This document shows, piece after piece, positions 10,801-22,565 of a stretch of 64,000 bases of DNA (its first letter is position 1; each line of letters opens with the position of its first letter). The notes beneath the pieces are model-generated. The model saw only the letters and a program-made list of their open reading frames with translations, had not been told where the DNA came from and did no database searches. Source of the DNA: Psilocybe azurescens (Eukaryota > Basidiomycota > Agaricomycetes > Agaricales > Agrocybaceae); contig JAJIRX010000510.1 of NCBI GenBank assembly GCA_023853785.1, positions 1,257,565-1,321,564 of the forward strand. The letters are read 5' to 3'. A program made the translations under genes and the position numbers.

Positions 10801-13567
10801 ATCCACGAAACCAGCCTTTTCGAAGATAATATCACAAATCTTTGAAGGTGAGGTGGAAGATGGAGATCGATAGAAAGACGAATGATCCCAACGTTCGGCA
10901 GGAATAGGAACCATGATATCCTTACGTTTGTTTATTAAAGCTTCCCAGAAAGACTCAGGGGTATTGATTTCCCCGGAAGGCGAACAGCTTGCCCGACGAT
11001 GACAACTTCCTTCTCCATAGACGAAGTAGTATCCCTTGACTCCGTAAACACCACTTTGGAACCTTCTTTCAGGCCAAGTTCGACGAGCGCAGCCTCCGAA
11101 AGCTTAGCAAAATCTACCAGATTGTGGCACGCGTTAAGTGGAAATTGGAGCCCCAGAATTCCGTTCAGTTGATTGACAATTCTGACCGCCATGTTCGAGT
11201 CCATGCCCAGCTGGATTCGAAGATGATATTAGATCTAAACACAAGGGAATCATGCTTAAATATTTCACCTCTGCAAACGATGTGTTCGGATGTATGCGTA
11301 AAACTTCGCTCTCCAGCTCCAACACAGTCGCGATGGTCTCCATAACCGACTTTTTAACCTCCTCTATGGTCCACTGGGGGCGGGTTTCAATCTTCTTCGA
11401 TGTTTTCGTGATGGCATCCGAATTTACGTCTTGTGGAAATGCGGTCCCATCTTTGTCCAAAAGCGGAATGAGGGGCGCATTCTCGTCCTGTCTCAAGTTC
11501 GAAGTGGGCAAAGCTCCGTACTCTGGCTTAGACGCAACACTAGCCTTGGTATTTGTAGTCCCAAGCGACATATCGCCGCCTTTCTGGAGCAAACGCGCCA
11601 AAAATCACTGAAAACCTCTTCGAGGTTCTTCCTAAAGATCATGCCTTTCTTCGTAAATGGTATGGCCAGCCCGTTGTCAAGAATTCCAACTCTAGACCAT
11701 GCAATTCGTAAAGGCGGAAGTAGGGTCTTGTTAATAGCTGCAACAGCTCGAGTAATCTCTGCCAGATCCTTCGAGTTCAACTTGGGCGAAGCGGGCTGTA
11801 CGAGGATACAAATAACGTCGGAAGGTTTCCTCAAGAAGTTGTTGCCGATAACGCAGGAGTGAGCAACGGCAGGACAAGCGTTCAAAGCCCTTTCAATAGG
11901 ACGGGGGTCGAGAGTCTCACTTGAGATCATCTACGTGGAGGCGAGAGATTGACACTGAGAACTCTCAGGAAAATGTAGTATCGTGAGTACACCTACCTGG
12001 ATATAATCTTCTACCCTTCCTTTCCACGAATAGTGACCATTTTTAGACCGTCTGTAAATGTCGCCGGTCTTGAATGTTACTTTCCCATCGGGAGAAAGAC
12101 TGAATGCGGAGCCATCGTATTTGAGATAGCCACGACCGATTCGTCTGCTAGTGATATAAAGTTCTCCTTCTAGACACCGTGTTATAGAAAAATTCACCAA
12201 ATAATGCGAAATAAACGACAGACCATGAGCGTCTTCTTTGCCTTGATCATTCATTAAAGTGAGCTCTGCGTCTTCGATAACGCAGTCATCCATGGGCCAT
12301 CCCTCTTCGATTTCATTTTGGTGACTAATCCTCGTCTGAAATAGCGGTCCTAGAAGTCAAACAGATCAATTATTGCCAAAAGCAGAAGACTAAATGTACC
12401 TCCTAACTCAGTCATTCCAATATTACTTGAAGCATTGATTTCCATCTCCCGGATCCACAATAATAGCTCTTGGGTCATCGCGGCACCGCTAATCCCAAAA
12501 TATTTGACTTTCTGCAGCATCACCTTGATCGACAGTGCCTCCATTTCCATATTCAGGCGCAGAAGTCGCTCGTACCTCTCCTTAAAGCCTTCCAATACCC
12601 ATGGGACACCTACGAACAAGTCGGGCTGCGATCGAAGCGCAGTCTCTAGAAGTCTGTCCAATACATCCATTTCATGCTCTTCTTTTCCAAAAATACCTGA
12701 CCTATGTTCGAACTCTTCGGTGGGGTATTCCGATGGTAAAACACCCATTACGATGCAGCCTGCGCTCCCAAAAGCTGCGCCACATATGTCGTGCAAGATG
12801 GACATGATGTGCGTCCACGGAGAGTGTGAAAGCACTCTGAGTTTGTCGAAGCTCACTAAAGGCCATGCTCTGCGCATTCGATCAAACCCAGACTGGGATC
12901 CTTTGGATAATACTCCATGTGTCAGCGGAACACATTTGAGATTATAAATAGACGATGCTGAGGAAGTGTGCAAGTATACGGCTAACGAAGACGAAGTGGG
13001 AGGTGGAAAAAGGTCTGGAGGAAGTTCGGCGTCTTGGTCTAAGTAACGCTGTGCTAAAGTAACCAGAGTGGTGTCGTTCGGGAAGGTTATGGCACCCGTG
13101 CCCGTGCCTATAATAGCGGATCAATGGCGGATCAATGGCAATCAGATCTGGGTAATGGAAGTAAACGGGCGCTACTGCTTACCTTGTAACAAGCCCGAGA
13201 GCCCCTGCTCGGCGGCTGGTATCACAGCACAGGTGGCTTCTATATTCTCGAGCATTTTTTTAACCATGTCCGGAGGCGCGTGACAGTCCAATGGAGCGAA
13301 TATTCCGCCCAATTTCCATGTCGCCAGAAGGATGGCGAGAACGTAGGGATGGTTTTCGCTTATAACCGCGACTGTAGGGTTCAAGCCATACTTTTCGTGT
13401 ATATACAAAGCAAGGCCGCTAGAGATTGTATCAAGCTCTCCGTACGTCCAATACTCTGCACCACATTCCAAGACTGGGTTTTCGGTGGTGCAGGGATCTC
13501 GAGCGACGGCGAGAAAAGGATCCAAGAGAGTGATTTCGAGGTTGTCCCGTGAAAGATTCGACGACAT
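4801..13567 (-). CDS. Hybrid AMP-ligase / reducing polyketide synthase, A-ACP-KS-AT-DH-KR-ACP
   Basis: Large multi-exon synthase predicted to load an acid through an N-terminal adenylating domain and extend it. A domain about 13567-11610, with GMTELGG near 12400 and GRVEDYIQ near 12000. First ACP with GMDS, Ser codon 11196-11198. KS about 11020-9200, with DTACSS (Cys codon 10355-10357), HGTGT (His codon 9673-9675) and IGHTEVAAG. AT with GHSLGE (Ser codon 8608-8610) and FHSP. DH with the HxxxGxxxxP signature (His codon 7539-7541) and DCCLH. KR with Rossmann motif VGMGSIGAA near 5970 and active-site Tyr codon 5445-5447 in YVAGN. Final ACP with GIDS (Ser codon 4936-4938). No enoylreductase, methyltransferase, thioesterase or reductive release domain is seen. 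Introns are about 50-60 nt. Single-base frame breaks in homopolymers occur at 10971, 10776, 9527, 7727 and 7031, possibly also 11600. The stretch 10480-10580 could not be joined with certainty. Start chosen at 13565-13567, just before the A domain. The product is unknown. Confidence 0.88.
9666..9688 (-). other. 23-nt micro-exon carrying the KS catalytic histidine
   Basis: Joining GT-AG introns on both sides (donor GTACGC before it, acceptor TTTTTGTAG; donor GTTGGT after it, acceptor TTCTACAG) puts these 23 bases in frame and rebuilds the ketosynthase HGTGT motif across the junction. Without this exon the motif reads YSTGT and the catalytic histidine appears lost. The assignment rests on exact frame agreement on both sides and on the universal KS motif. 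Confidence 0.8.
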
Positions 13568-13898
13568 GGTTTGGAGGTGAGGATATAGCGAGGTCAGATA
13601 GACAGAGGAAGGCAGCGAGTAGCGGCTCCAAGCGTGATTTTATAGGATAGTTGGCTTCATCGAGGCTTGATAGTTCCCGAGTAATCGGGCTTAAATCTAG
13701 CGCTGCAGCGTTATACGTATGGTCAGCTGAGTGAGAAATTACTGACACAGCTGGGCATTAGCGCAATTGGGTTAGATACTCTTTATGATAGTCTGACAGT
13801 GGATGACTTCCCGTAGACTTTTAGTGTATGTCTGGTGCCAATAAATGCACCAGAATACACAAATCTTGATATCAATACATGCTACACCCCGCGACACT
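13568..13898. promoter_or_regulatory. Upstream region of the PKS gene
   Basis: Short intergenic region between the PKS start and the foldback element, presumed to hold the promoter. I recognise no specific operator or factor site. The transposon-derived block begins only about 330 bp upstream of the start codon. Confidence 0.4.
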
Positions 13899-15311
13899 GC
13901 TGGGACCGAATAATTCATCGGAATGCAGATTCCTTGCAAACCGAATTGTCGTGACACAAAGTATCATTCTCCATTAACGTGACGAATTCAGGCGCGGGAA
14001 GAGATAGCAATTATTGAAAGTCTCGCGTCGGTCAACCACCAGACGCGAGACCCCAAATATGATTGATTTTTTGACTTTTTACACAAACTGAGGTAACGGC
14101 GTAAAAAACTACAACAGGGTGAGGAGGGTGGGTTTTCGAAAGAATACTGACAGCGCTCTAAGATAGCAATAAGGTATGTAAGAGAAGGTCAGTTAAACTA
14201 TCCGGTAATGCAACACACCTAGGAGAGCAACGAGGTATGTAAGAGAGGGTAAAGACCACTCAAAGACTCGACGCTCTCCTAAGTTGTCTATGTCTGAGGT
14301 AACAATGAAAAGGCCATTTGGCCGAAATTGAACCAAACCGTGAGTAACAGGCTTGGAGATAAAGGCCAACGGGCCAAAGTCAACGGTGTATCACCAGTCG
14401 ACACAGAAAGGCTAGCGGGCCACTATGAACAGTAATAACCAGTTCATAGAAAGAATGACACATAAGTCGGGTGTTTTTGCCATTGAGCGAGGGTTTGAAG
14501 TCCGAGCGCTTTGTCAGAAGTCGGGCGTCGAATCACATTGGACTGGCGTAATCTACCATTAAACTCGAAAAATATGTATTGCCAATTGCAGAACTCACTA
14601 TTTTGCAAACTGCAGAACGCAATGAGAATGTTAAGTTCGCGATGAATTCGGCTTATTGTAGAGCTTTACGTTCTCATTAACTTCTGCAAATTACAGAACA
14701 TAATCAGATTTTATCATTCTGCCGAGAGCAGATCGCATCGTCTGATGTCGGGTGCACGTCGTAGGACCCGACATCGGACCCGACAATTGACTTTCAATCC
14801 GACTCTGAAGAAGTGCAAAAAAATTTAATCTTTGTGGGTATCATTCATACGACTAATGAGATTTGATACAAGAGGTATACTGCAATATTTACATCATGAT
14901 TACTGTCCAAGGTACATAGTGGGTGTCCGATGTCGGATCCTATGACGTGCGCCCGACATCAGACGATGCGATCTGCTCTCGGCAGAATGATAAAATCTGA
15001 TTATGTTCTGCAATTTGCAGAATATTTGCAGAAGTTAATGAGAACGTAAAGCCATAAGACGAATTCATCGCGAACTTAACATTCTCATTGCGCTCTGCAA
15101 TTGGCAATACTTTAGTAGAATTTTAGATTTTATTACGAATCTGCCTAATGCAGATCGAATACAAAAGGAAAAATTCTACGTTAGGCAGGATCAATCACGA
15201 ATTTTAAGTATTGCGTTCTGCTCATGGCAGATTTAATGGAGAATGATACTTTGTGTCACGACAATTCGTTTTGCAAGGAATCTGCATTCCAGTGAATTAT
15301 TCGGTCCCAGC
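13899..15311. mobile_element. Foldback element with 79-bp terminal inverted repeats
   Basis: Bases 13899-13977 (starting GCTGGGACCG) reappear inverted at 15233-15311 with few differences. Inside is a second, larger inverted repeat (14576-14781 against 14923-15111), so the element would fold into a nested hairpin. It contains no coding frame. Left of the inner palindrome are direct repeats: GGTATGTAAGAG twice, about 60 bp apart near 14175 and 14235, and a GGCC-rich word near 14362 and 14407. A clear target-site duplication was not found. It is likely a non-autonomous DNA transposon or two nested ones. Confidence 0.75.
14576..15111. repeat. Large internal palindrome, about 190-205 bp arms
   Basis: The left arm 14576-14781 and right arm 14923-15111 are inverted copies sharing words such as GATCGCATCGTCTGATGTCG and the CTGCAAATTGCAG-type repeats. 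The loop is about 140 bp. The left arm carries a small extra segment near 14595-14620 relative to the right arm. Confidence 0.8.
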
Positions 15312-15701
15312 GGTGCAAGCAAATAAGCTACAAATGTTTGTTGTCCACGAGTTGAGAGTGGTTAATCTTGCTAGATATTCAAGCACGTGGAGTCCTAGCA
15401 AGATTGGACAAGTCTATGGACTCTTTGAAGTTTGAAGCGGCCATGGGTTTGCGTAGTGCAAAACATAGACACACCCCGGGTCAGTCGTTTGTTCGGTGGG
15501 TAAAAAAACACGCAGCAGGAAGATCATGACAATAAGCGTTCGTCGCGTTAAGCTAAGTTAAATGGGTTTAAGAAGTTCTATTTTTCGATCACGTTAACCT
15601 TACCTAATTAGCTTGCTGCTTCTATACGGCTAAGCAAGCTAATTAGCTTGAAAGGTACTAATGCCACACACAATAAATATTAATTGGGGAACTCTGGGCT
15701 A

Positions 15702-17087
15702 CAGTCGCGGACAATCAAACTCGACAAATTGGTGATCTCGGCAGCCAGACAATTTTTCGCTAATCTGACTTCAGATTCTTGTTCAGCTCATCGAAATGCG
15801 TCAAAAACACACCTCCGAAGTTTTTCCCACGAGCCGTTTAGATCGGCCAAATTTTTGACCAAAATCAATGACATTTTATGTACCTAAGTTGGGTTGATAA
15901 TGGCATCCAGGTGCTAGATGTTGGCGCCCCATCCTTCATCGTTATATAATTGCTCATCAAGGTCGCCATGGATCACAGGATGGACATGGGAAGCTGTTTT
16001 TGATTGATTCCGAAGGCCGGTACAGTCAAAGACACCTCCTTGACACAAAAAATTGACATGCCCATATTGCGTCACAAATACAAAAGATTTTGCAGTTATT
16101 TTTTTTTAGGCTATAACTAGATACTCTGAGGAGTATATCTACCAAAAATAATTATGAGATACCATGTATTATATTGTAAACGAGAGGAAAGAAAGTTGGA
16201 AGCCAATTTGTCACGTTTACACCTCCTTGACACAAGTGTGACACGACGGACCATCCTGAGTAAGTTGGCTAAGTTTAGAATGAGAGAACCGATGTTGAGG
16301 CCAGAACGCGTTGATCAGAGAACGTGTGTTATGTAACCACCTTGTCACGCTTCCACAAAACATACACTTGGACACCGTGTTTTGGACGCATTTCGTCCAG
16401 ATTTATCAGAAAAAATAGCTAAATCAGTGGAACAGGCTATATTGTACCTAATATGCAAATTTGGGATCCAACCGTTGCTTCATTGACTCAAAAAATCAGT
16501 TGCGAGATTATGCATCAACCCAAATTGGGTCATTTTCCCTCCTCAATCGCACGATTCTGAAACGCTGAGTGCACCAAACCACACCAAATTTTGCAAGCAC
16601 TTGGATGCATACTAGTACTGCATACGTACAAAATTTGGTAGATTTACAACAATATTTGTACCCAAAAAATCGATTTGTGTCAAGGAGGTGTCGTGTGTCA
16701 AGGAGGTGTCTTTGACTGTAATGTTTCTCTTTGCCTTCTTCTTTGCCTTACGATAAGTAATCCGTGATTTGTGGCTTAGGTAATAGAATTTTGGGAATTT
16801 TTTGGGGAGGAACGGCTCGATAAAATCCCACCATACTTTGGGATCATCCCACTCTTCAAAAAAGAAAGCGATTCCGCTATTTTTCAAGATTTTACCGATT
16901 TTTTTAAGGGTTCGGCCAATATTTTAGGGTATGCATTCCTTAATTGGTAATTTAAAGGGGAACGGCTCGATAGGATGAGCTGAAAGTTGGTCAGGAAACT
17001 CCTTAAATGGGATTCTATCGATTCCGATGGTTTTTAGGGCCATCAATAAAAGTTGATTTTTTAGTTGAGTTTGATTGTCCGCGACTG
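15702..17087. mobile_element. TA-flanked TIR element (CAGTCGCGG ends)
   Basis: The left end reads CAGTCGCGGACAATCAAACT and the right end is its inverse, ending GCGACTG at 17087. Both ends are flanked by TA (15700-15701 and 17088-17089). A TA duplication and CAGT-type ends fit a non-autonomous Tc1/mariner-superfamily element. It was itself interrupted by the element at 16023-16718. No transposase frame is present. Confidence 0.78.
16023..16718. mobile_element. Nested TA-flanked TIR element (CAGTCAAAGACACC ends)
   Basis: The left end CAGTCAAAGACACCTCCTTG is found inverted at the right end, where the TGTCAAGGAGGTGTC part is duplicated. TA flanks lie at 16021-16022 and 16719-16720. It sits wholly inside the 15702-17087 element and so inserted later. 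The size is about 700 bp with no coding frame. It is most likely a MITE of the Tc1/mariner type. Confidence 0.78.
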
Positions 17088-17092
17088 TAAGT

Positions 17093-18150
17093 AGGACCCC
17101 TGAAAGTAGACTTCGAACCCAGATCCCAATCCGGATAGAAATTTTTGAAAAAATTTGGAACCCGTAGGACTATCCGGATAAAAATTGGGCATTTTTGGCC
17201 AGAACCCAGACACGATTTCCGGATAGAAATTGGACTGGCCAACCCAACCCAGATCCGCTTCCGGATAAAAATTTGTGTAGGGGTTGACTCGAACATAGTA
17301 ATTGTGGGCAGCATACTTCTAATGAAAAATTAACCACTACACTATCTAGGTACATTCCTCAAAGATTGTATTTCGTACACACTGTATAAAATTAAGATAT
17401 GTTGCGTCGGTCAAATTTCAAGAGCTTGGACTAGGAAATATATATGTTCACATCTCAGAAAACCTCAATCTCAGTAAAAGCTATATATTCAAAGTCTTGC
17501 AGCAAAAATGGACGACACAGTAATGTATCACACTCGCTGAACATTATGGGTGTTTTGTATATCTCTGTACAAATTTTCGAACATTATCTCTGCCCCCACT
17601 TTCGTGCTATCCCACATGCCCAACCGCTTCCCGTCCTCCAATTTGATCATCTCCCGCTATCGACATTTATGTGCCCTCTGAAGCATGCTCCATCGGAGGC
17701 AACCTGGCTTCAAAATCTCTCAAGACGACTGAACATTGTTCAGAGACATCAAATATAACAGCAAAAAGTTGTAACGACTTTGAAAGCTTTTGTTGGAGGG
17801 GAAAAACTAGCAGAGCAGGAGCCTGAAGAGGATGTTTAGCAGGCCTTAAAATGAGCAATATTGGTTGTATTTTTATCAAATATTAAATCTTAACGTACAT
17901 TATCTACGAGACTTTCATAGAGCTGGTATTATGGCTACAGAGGAGCCGGTGAGCGAAAAAATGGGCATTCTGGGGCGAAAAATGTGAAAATCGCGATTTT
18001 GGGTAACCCAGATCCGCGTCCGGATAGAAATTTCCCTTACCTGAACCCAGATCCCAAATCCGGATAGAAATTGGCCAAAGTCGTCCGGATAGAAATTTGG
18101 AAAAACTCGACTTTTTGGATCTGGGTTCGAAGTCTACTTTCAGGGGTCCT
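17093..18150. mobile_element. TIR element with seven subterminal TCCGGATA repeats
   Basis: About 35-bp inverted ends: AGGACCCCTGAAAGTAGAC at the left and its inverse ending GGGGTCCT at 18150. Near both ends the word TCCGGATA(G/A)AAATT recurs: four copies at about 17130-17275 and three at about 18018-18095, all in the same direction. GTAAGT occurs just outside both ends and may be the target duplication. No transposase frame was found in the interior. Confidence 0.72.
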
Positions 18151-18575
18151 CTGTAAGTCCCTTATGCCATCATGTCTGCTCTTCTGCTTTTGGTAGTCAT
18201 CGCTCGGCAACACATCTCCGGCACCACCGTCCCGACAGTTGTTGATGGCATCAAAGCCGTGCTCGCTGTGTGCAACAGTGAGCACAAAATATGCCTCTAT
18301 CTTCCTCAATTCTTGTTCCTCCCTTTCGCTTTTTTGCATGTATTTATAGGATATATAATAGAATACAATTAAGAGCTCAATATATTATAGGGTATACTGT
18401 ATTAGCTTAATATCATTGTTCAGTGAAGGGGGAGTAGGAGCATGAGGAAATACAGGTGCTTAGATCCATTATTTGACAGTTATAATTATTATAGGAGGTA
18501 GTAATATATTAACTAAGGGTGAGTACAGGATTTCAGGACAGGGGAAGATGTAGGGGAGGCACGATGAGTGGATTA

Positions 18576-19001
18576 CAGTGACTTGCATATTGTTTTGCAG
18601 TCCGAAATTTCCAAAGCGCCCCTTGATGTGACCGTCATGTAACTCTCTCACGGTAACTCCGTTTTAAATACAACCCTGAGGCCGCTCGTAGGACAAAATA
18701 TAATATACAGTTCGTTCACTGCATCCTGCAAGGAGATCTATCTCTGGGGCAGTTTTCTGTTGTTCCTTGTACCACACAAGACTACGACGACGCATATCTT
18801 CAGAAATAGGAGGGGTCATTGGAGTACAGTGGTCTCATAGTTGCTTTCCATTTAATAAATACCTACATACGCCATTTCACCAACGCCTGCATGTGCAAGA
18901 TCCGTCCCAACGCCACGGAACTGAAGGTTTAAAGTGACAAGTTAGTCACATCAAATGGCTCGAGGGAAATTTTGGACTGCAAAACAATATGCAAGTCACT
19001 G
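18576..19001. mobile_element. 426-bp TA-flanked MITE (CAGTGACTTGCATATTG ends)
   Basis: The left end CAGTGACTTGCATATTG is inverted at the right, ending CAAGTCACTG at 19001. TA flanks lie at 18574-18575 and 19002-19003. The inverted arms extend about 38 bp. Small size, lack of coding and TA flanks indicate a non-autonomous Tc1/mariner-type MITE. Confidence 0.8.
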
Positions 19002-19462
19002 TATGAGAGGGAGGTAGGGTAGGGGTAGACTCACGGTATAAAGTACGAAATTCACTTGTTTTTGAGGTCCTGACTTACGAAGGTGGCCGCCTCCAGCGGT
19101 CCGGAGCAGAGGGCTTGCTCCGAACCTAGCCCAAATTAATATTTATTGTGTGTGGCATTAGTACCTTTTCAAGCTAATTAGCTTGCTTAGCCGTATAGAA
19201 GCAGCAAGCTAATTAGGTAAGGTTAACGTGATGCCGAGGTAGGGGTCCACCACTCGGTGGGACAGGTTGAATAATTAGGTAAAGATTAGTCACGGGGATC
19301 TGTGCGTGACAGTGACGTCTCGCGCTTGAACCTTGTGTGCTCGACGTTGAGCTTGATTGAGTTCGGCAATCGAGTCGACAACATCCTCGTTAAAACCTGG
19401 GACGCACACTCAAAGACGCGCAACTCTAATATAGGATAGATTCCAGGCTACTAGGATTAGAA

Positions 19463-22400
19463 ATGGCCGAGGCATTATATTCGTCTTATGCAGAAGTGCT
19501 CACAGTTTGCCAGTCAGTTGAAGATGATCTCGCCGCTGTGCTGGACCCAGATACTGGATATGCACCACGCATGCGCCAGATATGTCAAGACCAGTGAGTC
19601 GAGCCAAAGTGTATTGACGATTGAACTTATTGTTTTGTTTCAACCAAGCATCGACCAATTAGAGGATCGACCCGACAGCCACGAAATAAGACATGAAATT
19701 GAAGTGTTACGGTTAGAGGAAAATACGTGGGGGCTACTACAGGCTGTTATGCCGTGAGTAAACATTGCTCGATGTTTCTTATGCGCTAATAACATCATGC
19801 AGAGCGCGGTTAGCAGACCTGCCACCCACACAATCTGCCCAAGACCTATTGCTTGAAAATCCATACACACCAACGTCGACACTAGCACAAGCCATACTGG
19901 CAGTCTCTCCTCTTCTAACTGAACTTCTCGTTGTCCGCGAATGGCTGCAAGAAACCGCACCCGCCCCAGCGCCACCAGAAGCGAATACAGGATACTGGAA
20001 ATTCACCAAGCACACCATTATGCAAGGTGTGAGGACGGGTCATGGTCAAAGGGAAGGACTTGTGTCAGAAATGGATCCTGACGCAATCAATAGAGGGGAC
20101 GGTGCTGCATTGGCACCTGATGATGCCGTAGGTTTCTTTTTGGCCATAGATTCAGGCGGTGACTTACGGTTCCTGCAGAGCTACGAGAAGAACTTGTTGC
20201 AAGCTCTCTATGCATATATCCGTGCAGGACGGCTTGACGATGCCGTCGAGGTATGTCGGCGGGCACATCAACCGTGGCGCGCTTCAAGTATCCGAGGGTC
20301 TCTTCTGTTTCAATGGCAAGCGCTTTGTACGTTCTTCCACTCATCGTTACGCCCTCAACCTAATAGCCTCTAAGCTACAGCACGTCGTATACCCTGGGAC
20401 GAAGGCGACGAAGATGACGAAGACCCTGCCGCCTTCTCAGGCAACCGTAATCGGTCATTATGGAAATCGACATGTATACGTGCTGCTCTAAGTGTATGCC
20501 TCGGAAATTATATACATAGATCTTGAAACTAATGTTCTTGCAGCCAGCCTTGTCTGAACATGAACGACTCTTTTTCGCCTCTCTTGCACCCTCTCTACAA
20601 ACAAGTACTATTCTCAAATCTGCATGTCGGACATGGGAAGACCACTTGTGGACAGAAATCAGTGTTATATGCGAGGAGAGGGCCAGTCGAGAGTTGGCCC
20701 GGGTAGCTCCTGGGAGTTTCTGGGAGGGTGGAGTGGACTCGCTAGACAGAGGTTTCACCGTTCTCTCACAGGCACAAATCGACCAACAGGAGGAAGAATG
20801 GGGGAACGAAGTCACAAAGACTTTAGTGAATCTGGATAGCACTGCCGTTGTTGATGGGTGAGCAAAGTTGTCGTTTTTACTTCAACTCTTGTTAAATTGC
20901 CGCAGTCCACTTGCCGAGCATGCGTTCCACTTCTCGCAGCTTTATATCATCCTCGACCGGACAGACAAACTCCTAGACATTTTCGCTGAAGATTTGAAAA
21001 ACGGCAAATATCCAAAGAGCTCCTTCGAGTAATGTCCATTTCACTGCTTTCGAATAATAGCCATCTAACGAACCTCAAAGATATGATGCTATGTGTCGAT
21101 TCTTCGCTCATTTCTGTCTATTGCTACAGATGATTGATGTTCCAGTGCCGTCTATATCGACCCAAATAATCTTGGAAACCTACCTCCGAGTGCTCGAGGT
21201 TCGTTTTTTATTCTTTATCACGGATCACCTTATATCTCTTTGCTTTAGGAAGCTGGCCAACGAGAATTGATTGCTCTCTACGCTGGAGCACTCAAAACGA
21301 ATGCAGTGGAAAGATACGCCGACTTCCTTGTCTCTTTGATGCTCTCAGCGGACTTTACCGAACGTCGCCAAGCGCTGACAAGGGCGAGCGAACACGGACT
21401 AGACGTTGGGCAAGTGGCACGGGTCACCGCTGAAAAAACTGTCAATAAAGCATTCTCGGTAAGATTTGCCAGTTGCACTTACCGTGGATCATAACGATGA
21501 TGAGTATCGGTGTTCATTTAGATGCTGCCTCCGATGAAAAACAACTGCCCTCGATTATCAACCTGCAACCACCGCCAAACGAAGCCGAAAATTTCCTTCT
21601 GCGTTCGATTGAATGGACTACGTTCACAGAAGAGACTCACACTCTCGCCTTGGAACACGCGACTGTAATCCTTCGCTACTTCCTCGGTATGTGGATGCCT
21701 TGAGCAACCTTTTTATGTATGTATATTAATCAAATCCTATTGAGCAGGTGCCGGCCGTATCGAAGCAGCGCGAAGCCTCCTCACCCTCTTGCCCGCTGAT
21801 CTATCATCGATAGCTGAGCCGGAGGAGGTGGCCACGGAGTACCTGCACTACAGGCAGTTCTTCGGCATCTGGGAGACCATCGATCGCGTCACTGAATGCC
21901 AGGCTCTGGAGAGCAGCGTCACCCAGGGCCGGGGGGCAAGCAGAGAAGAAAAATCTAATTGGATCGCGGAACTTCGGGTAAGTGATATCACGCATGGTAT
22001 GACGTGTAGTCATCTTATCATTGTCTTTTTCTATGTTAGGGCCTTATCGATAAAGTTCATGATGAAATTCTGAGATTGCTAACGACAGAGTGGCTTGTAA
22101 CCGAAGGCGAATATGATTCAGGCACGTCCTATCTAGAAGGCTTCATTTTAAAAGCGGATTTGAACTAACAACAGGATTAGCCGTGAAGGAGCGCCGTTAC
22201 AAAGACCTCGTCAGAATAAGACAAATTTTCGTGCCTGAGCTCATCATCAGACTCCACTACATTCTCTTCGCCTCTCGTAAATATATCCCAGAGTCAGTCA
22301 CCCACCTCATATATGATGTATTTTTTTATCAAAAAAGCTAACCCCTTCATTTTTGCACTTCCCCAGGAACCTAAAGCGCGCTCTCGAACTCGCCAATGTC

Positions 22401-22565
22401 GTCGCAGATTCGCGATACAATCTCTATGAAGACTTTATGAACGAGGAGGGTGGAAGGACCCTAGGCGAATACCTCAAGGCAATCCGCCAGGCGATACTGG
22501 CTGGTCTCGAAACTGAAAAATCGTCAGATCCTTTCGCGATCATCACTTATCACCCTAATACTTGA
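19463..22565 (+). CDS. NUP84: Nuclear pore complex subunit Nup84/Nup107
   Basis: Scaffold nucleoporin of the Y-shaped (Nup84/Nup107-160) complex at the nuclear envelope. It is an all-helical family; recognisable segments in order are the early SYEKNLLQALYAYIRAGRL and CRRAHQPWRA block, the acidic loop before NRSLWKSTC (about 20400-20480), CRTWEDHLW (about 20625), the SIEWTTF segment and the C-terminal VRIRQIFVPELIIRLHY followed by LADSRYNLYEDF-like helices. About eleven exons with introns of 50-70 nt give roughly 800 residues, within the usual family size. Start at 19463 in MAEALYSSY; stop TGA at 22563-22565. A one-base break in the A run 21537-21541 shifts the frame inside a conserved segment. 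One intron near 22119 seems to need a GC donor. Confidence 0.88.

Larger units (their letters stand above)
15588..19232. mobile_element. Composite transposon nest bounded by 98-bp inverted repeats
   Basis: Bases 15588-15685 and 19134-19232 are near-identical inverted repeats. Each holds its own small palindrome around the AATTAGCTTGC / GCAAGCTAATT words. The interval has no convincing gene and holds at least four further TIR elements listed separately. I infer that an original element with these ends later became a target for other insertions. The target-site duplication of the outer element is not clear; an AT dinucleotide is shared at both ends. Confidence 0.7.

Noticed and set aside
11592..11640. 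Certain frame break at the A5 run 11600-11604
   Set aside because: A 50-nt intron with a weak GTTTGC donor and ACCAAG acceptor could also explain the frame change, so it was kept only as possible.
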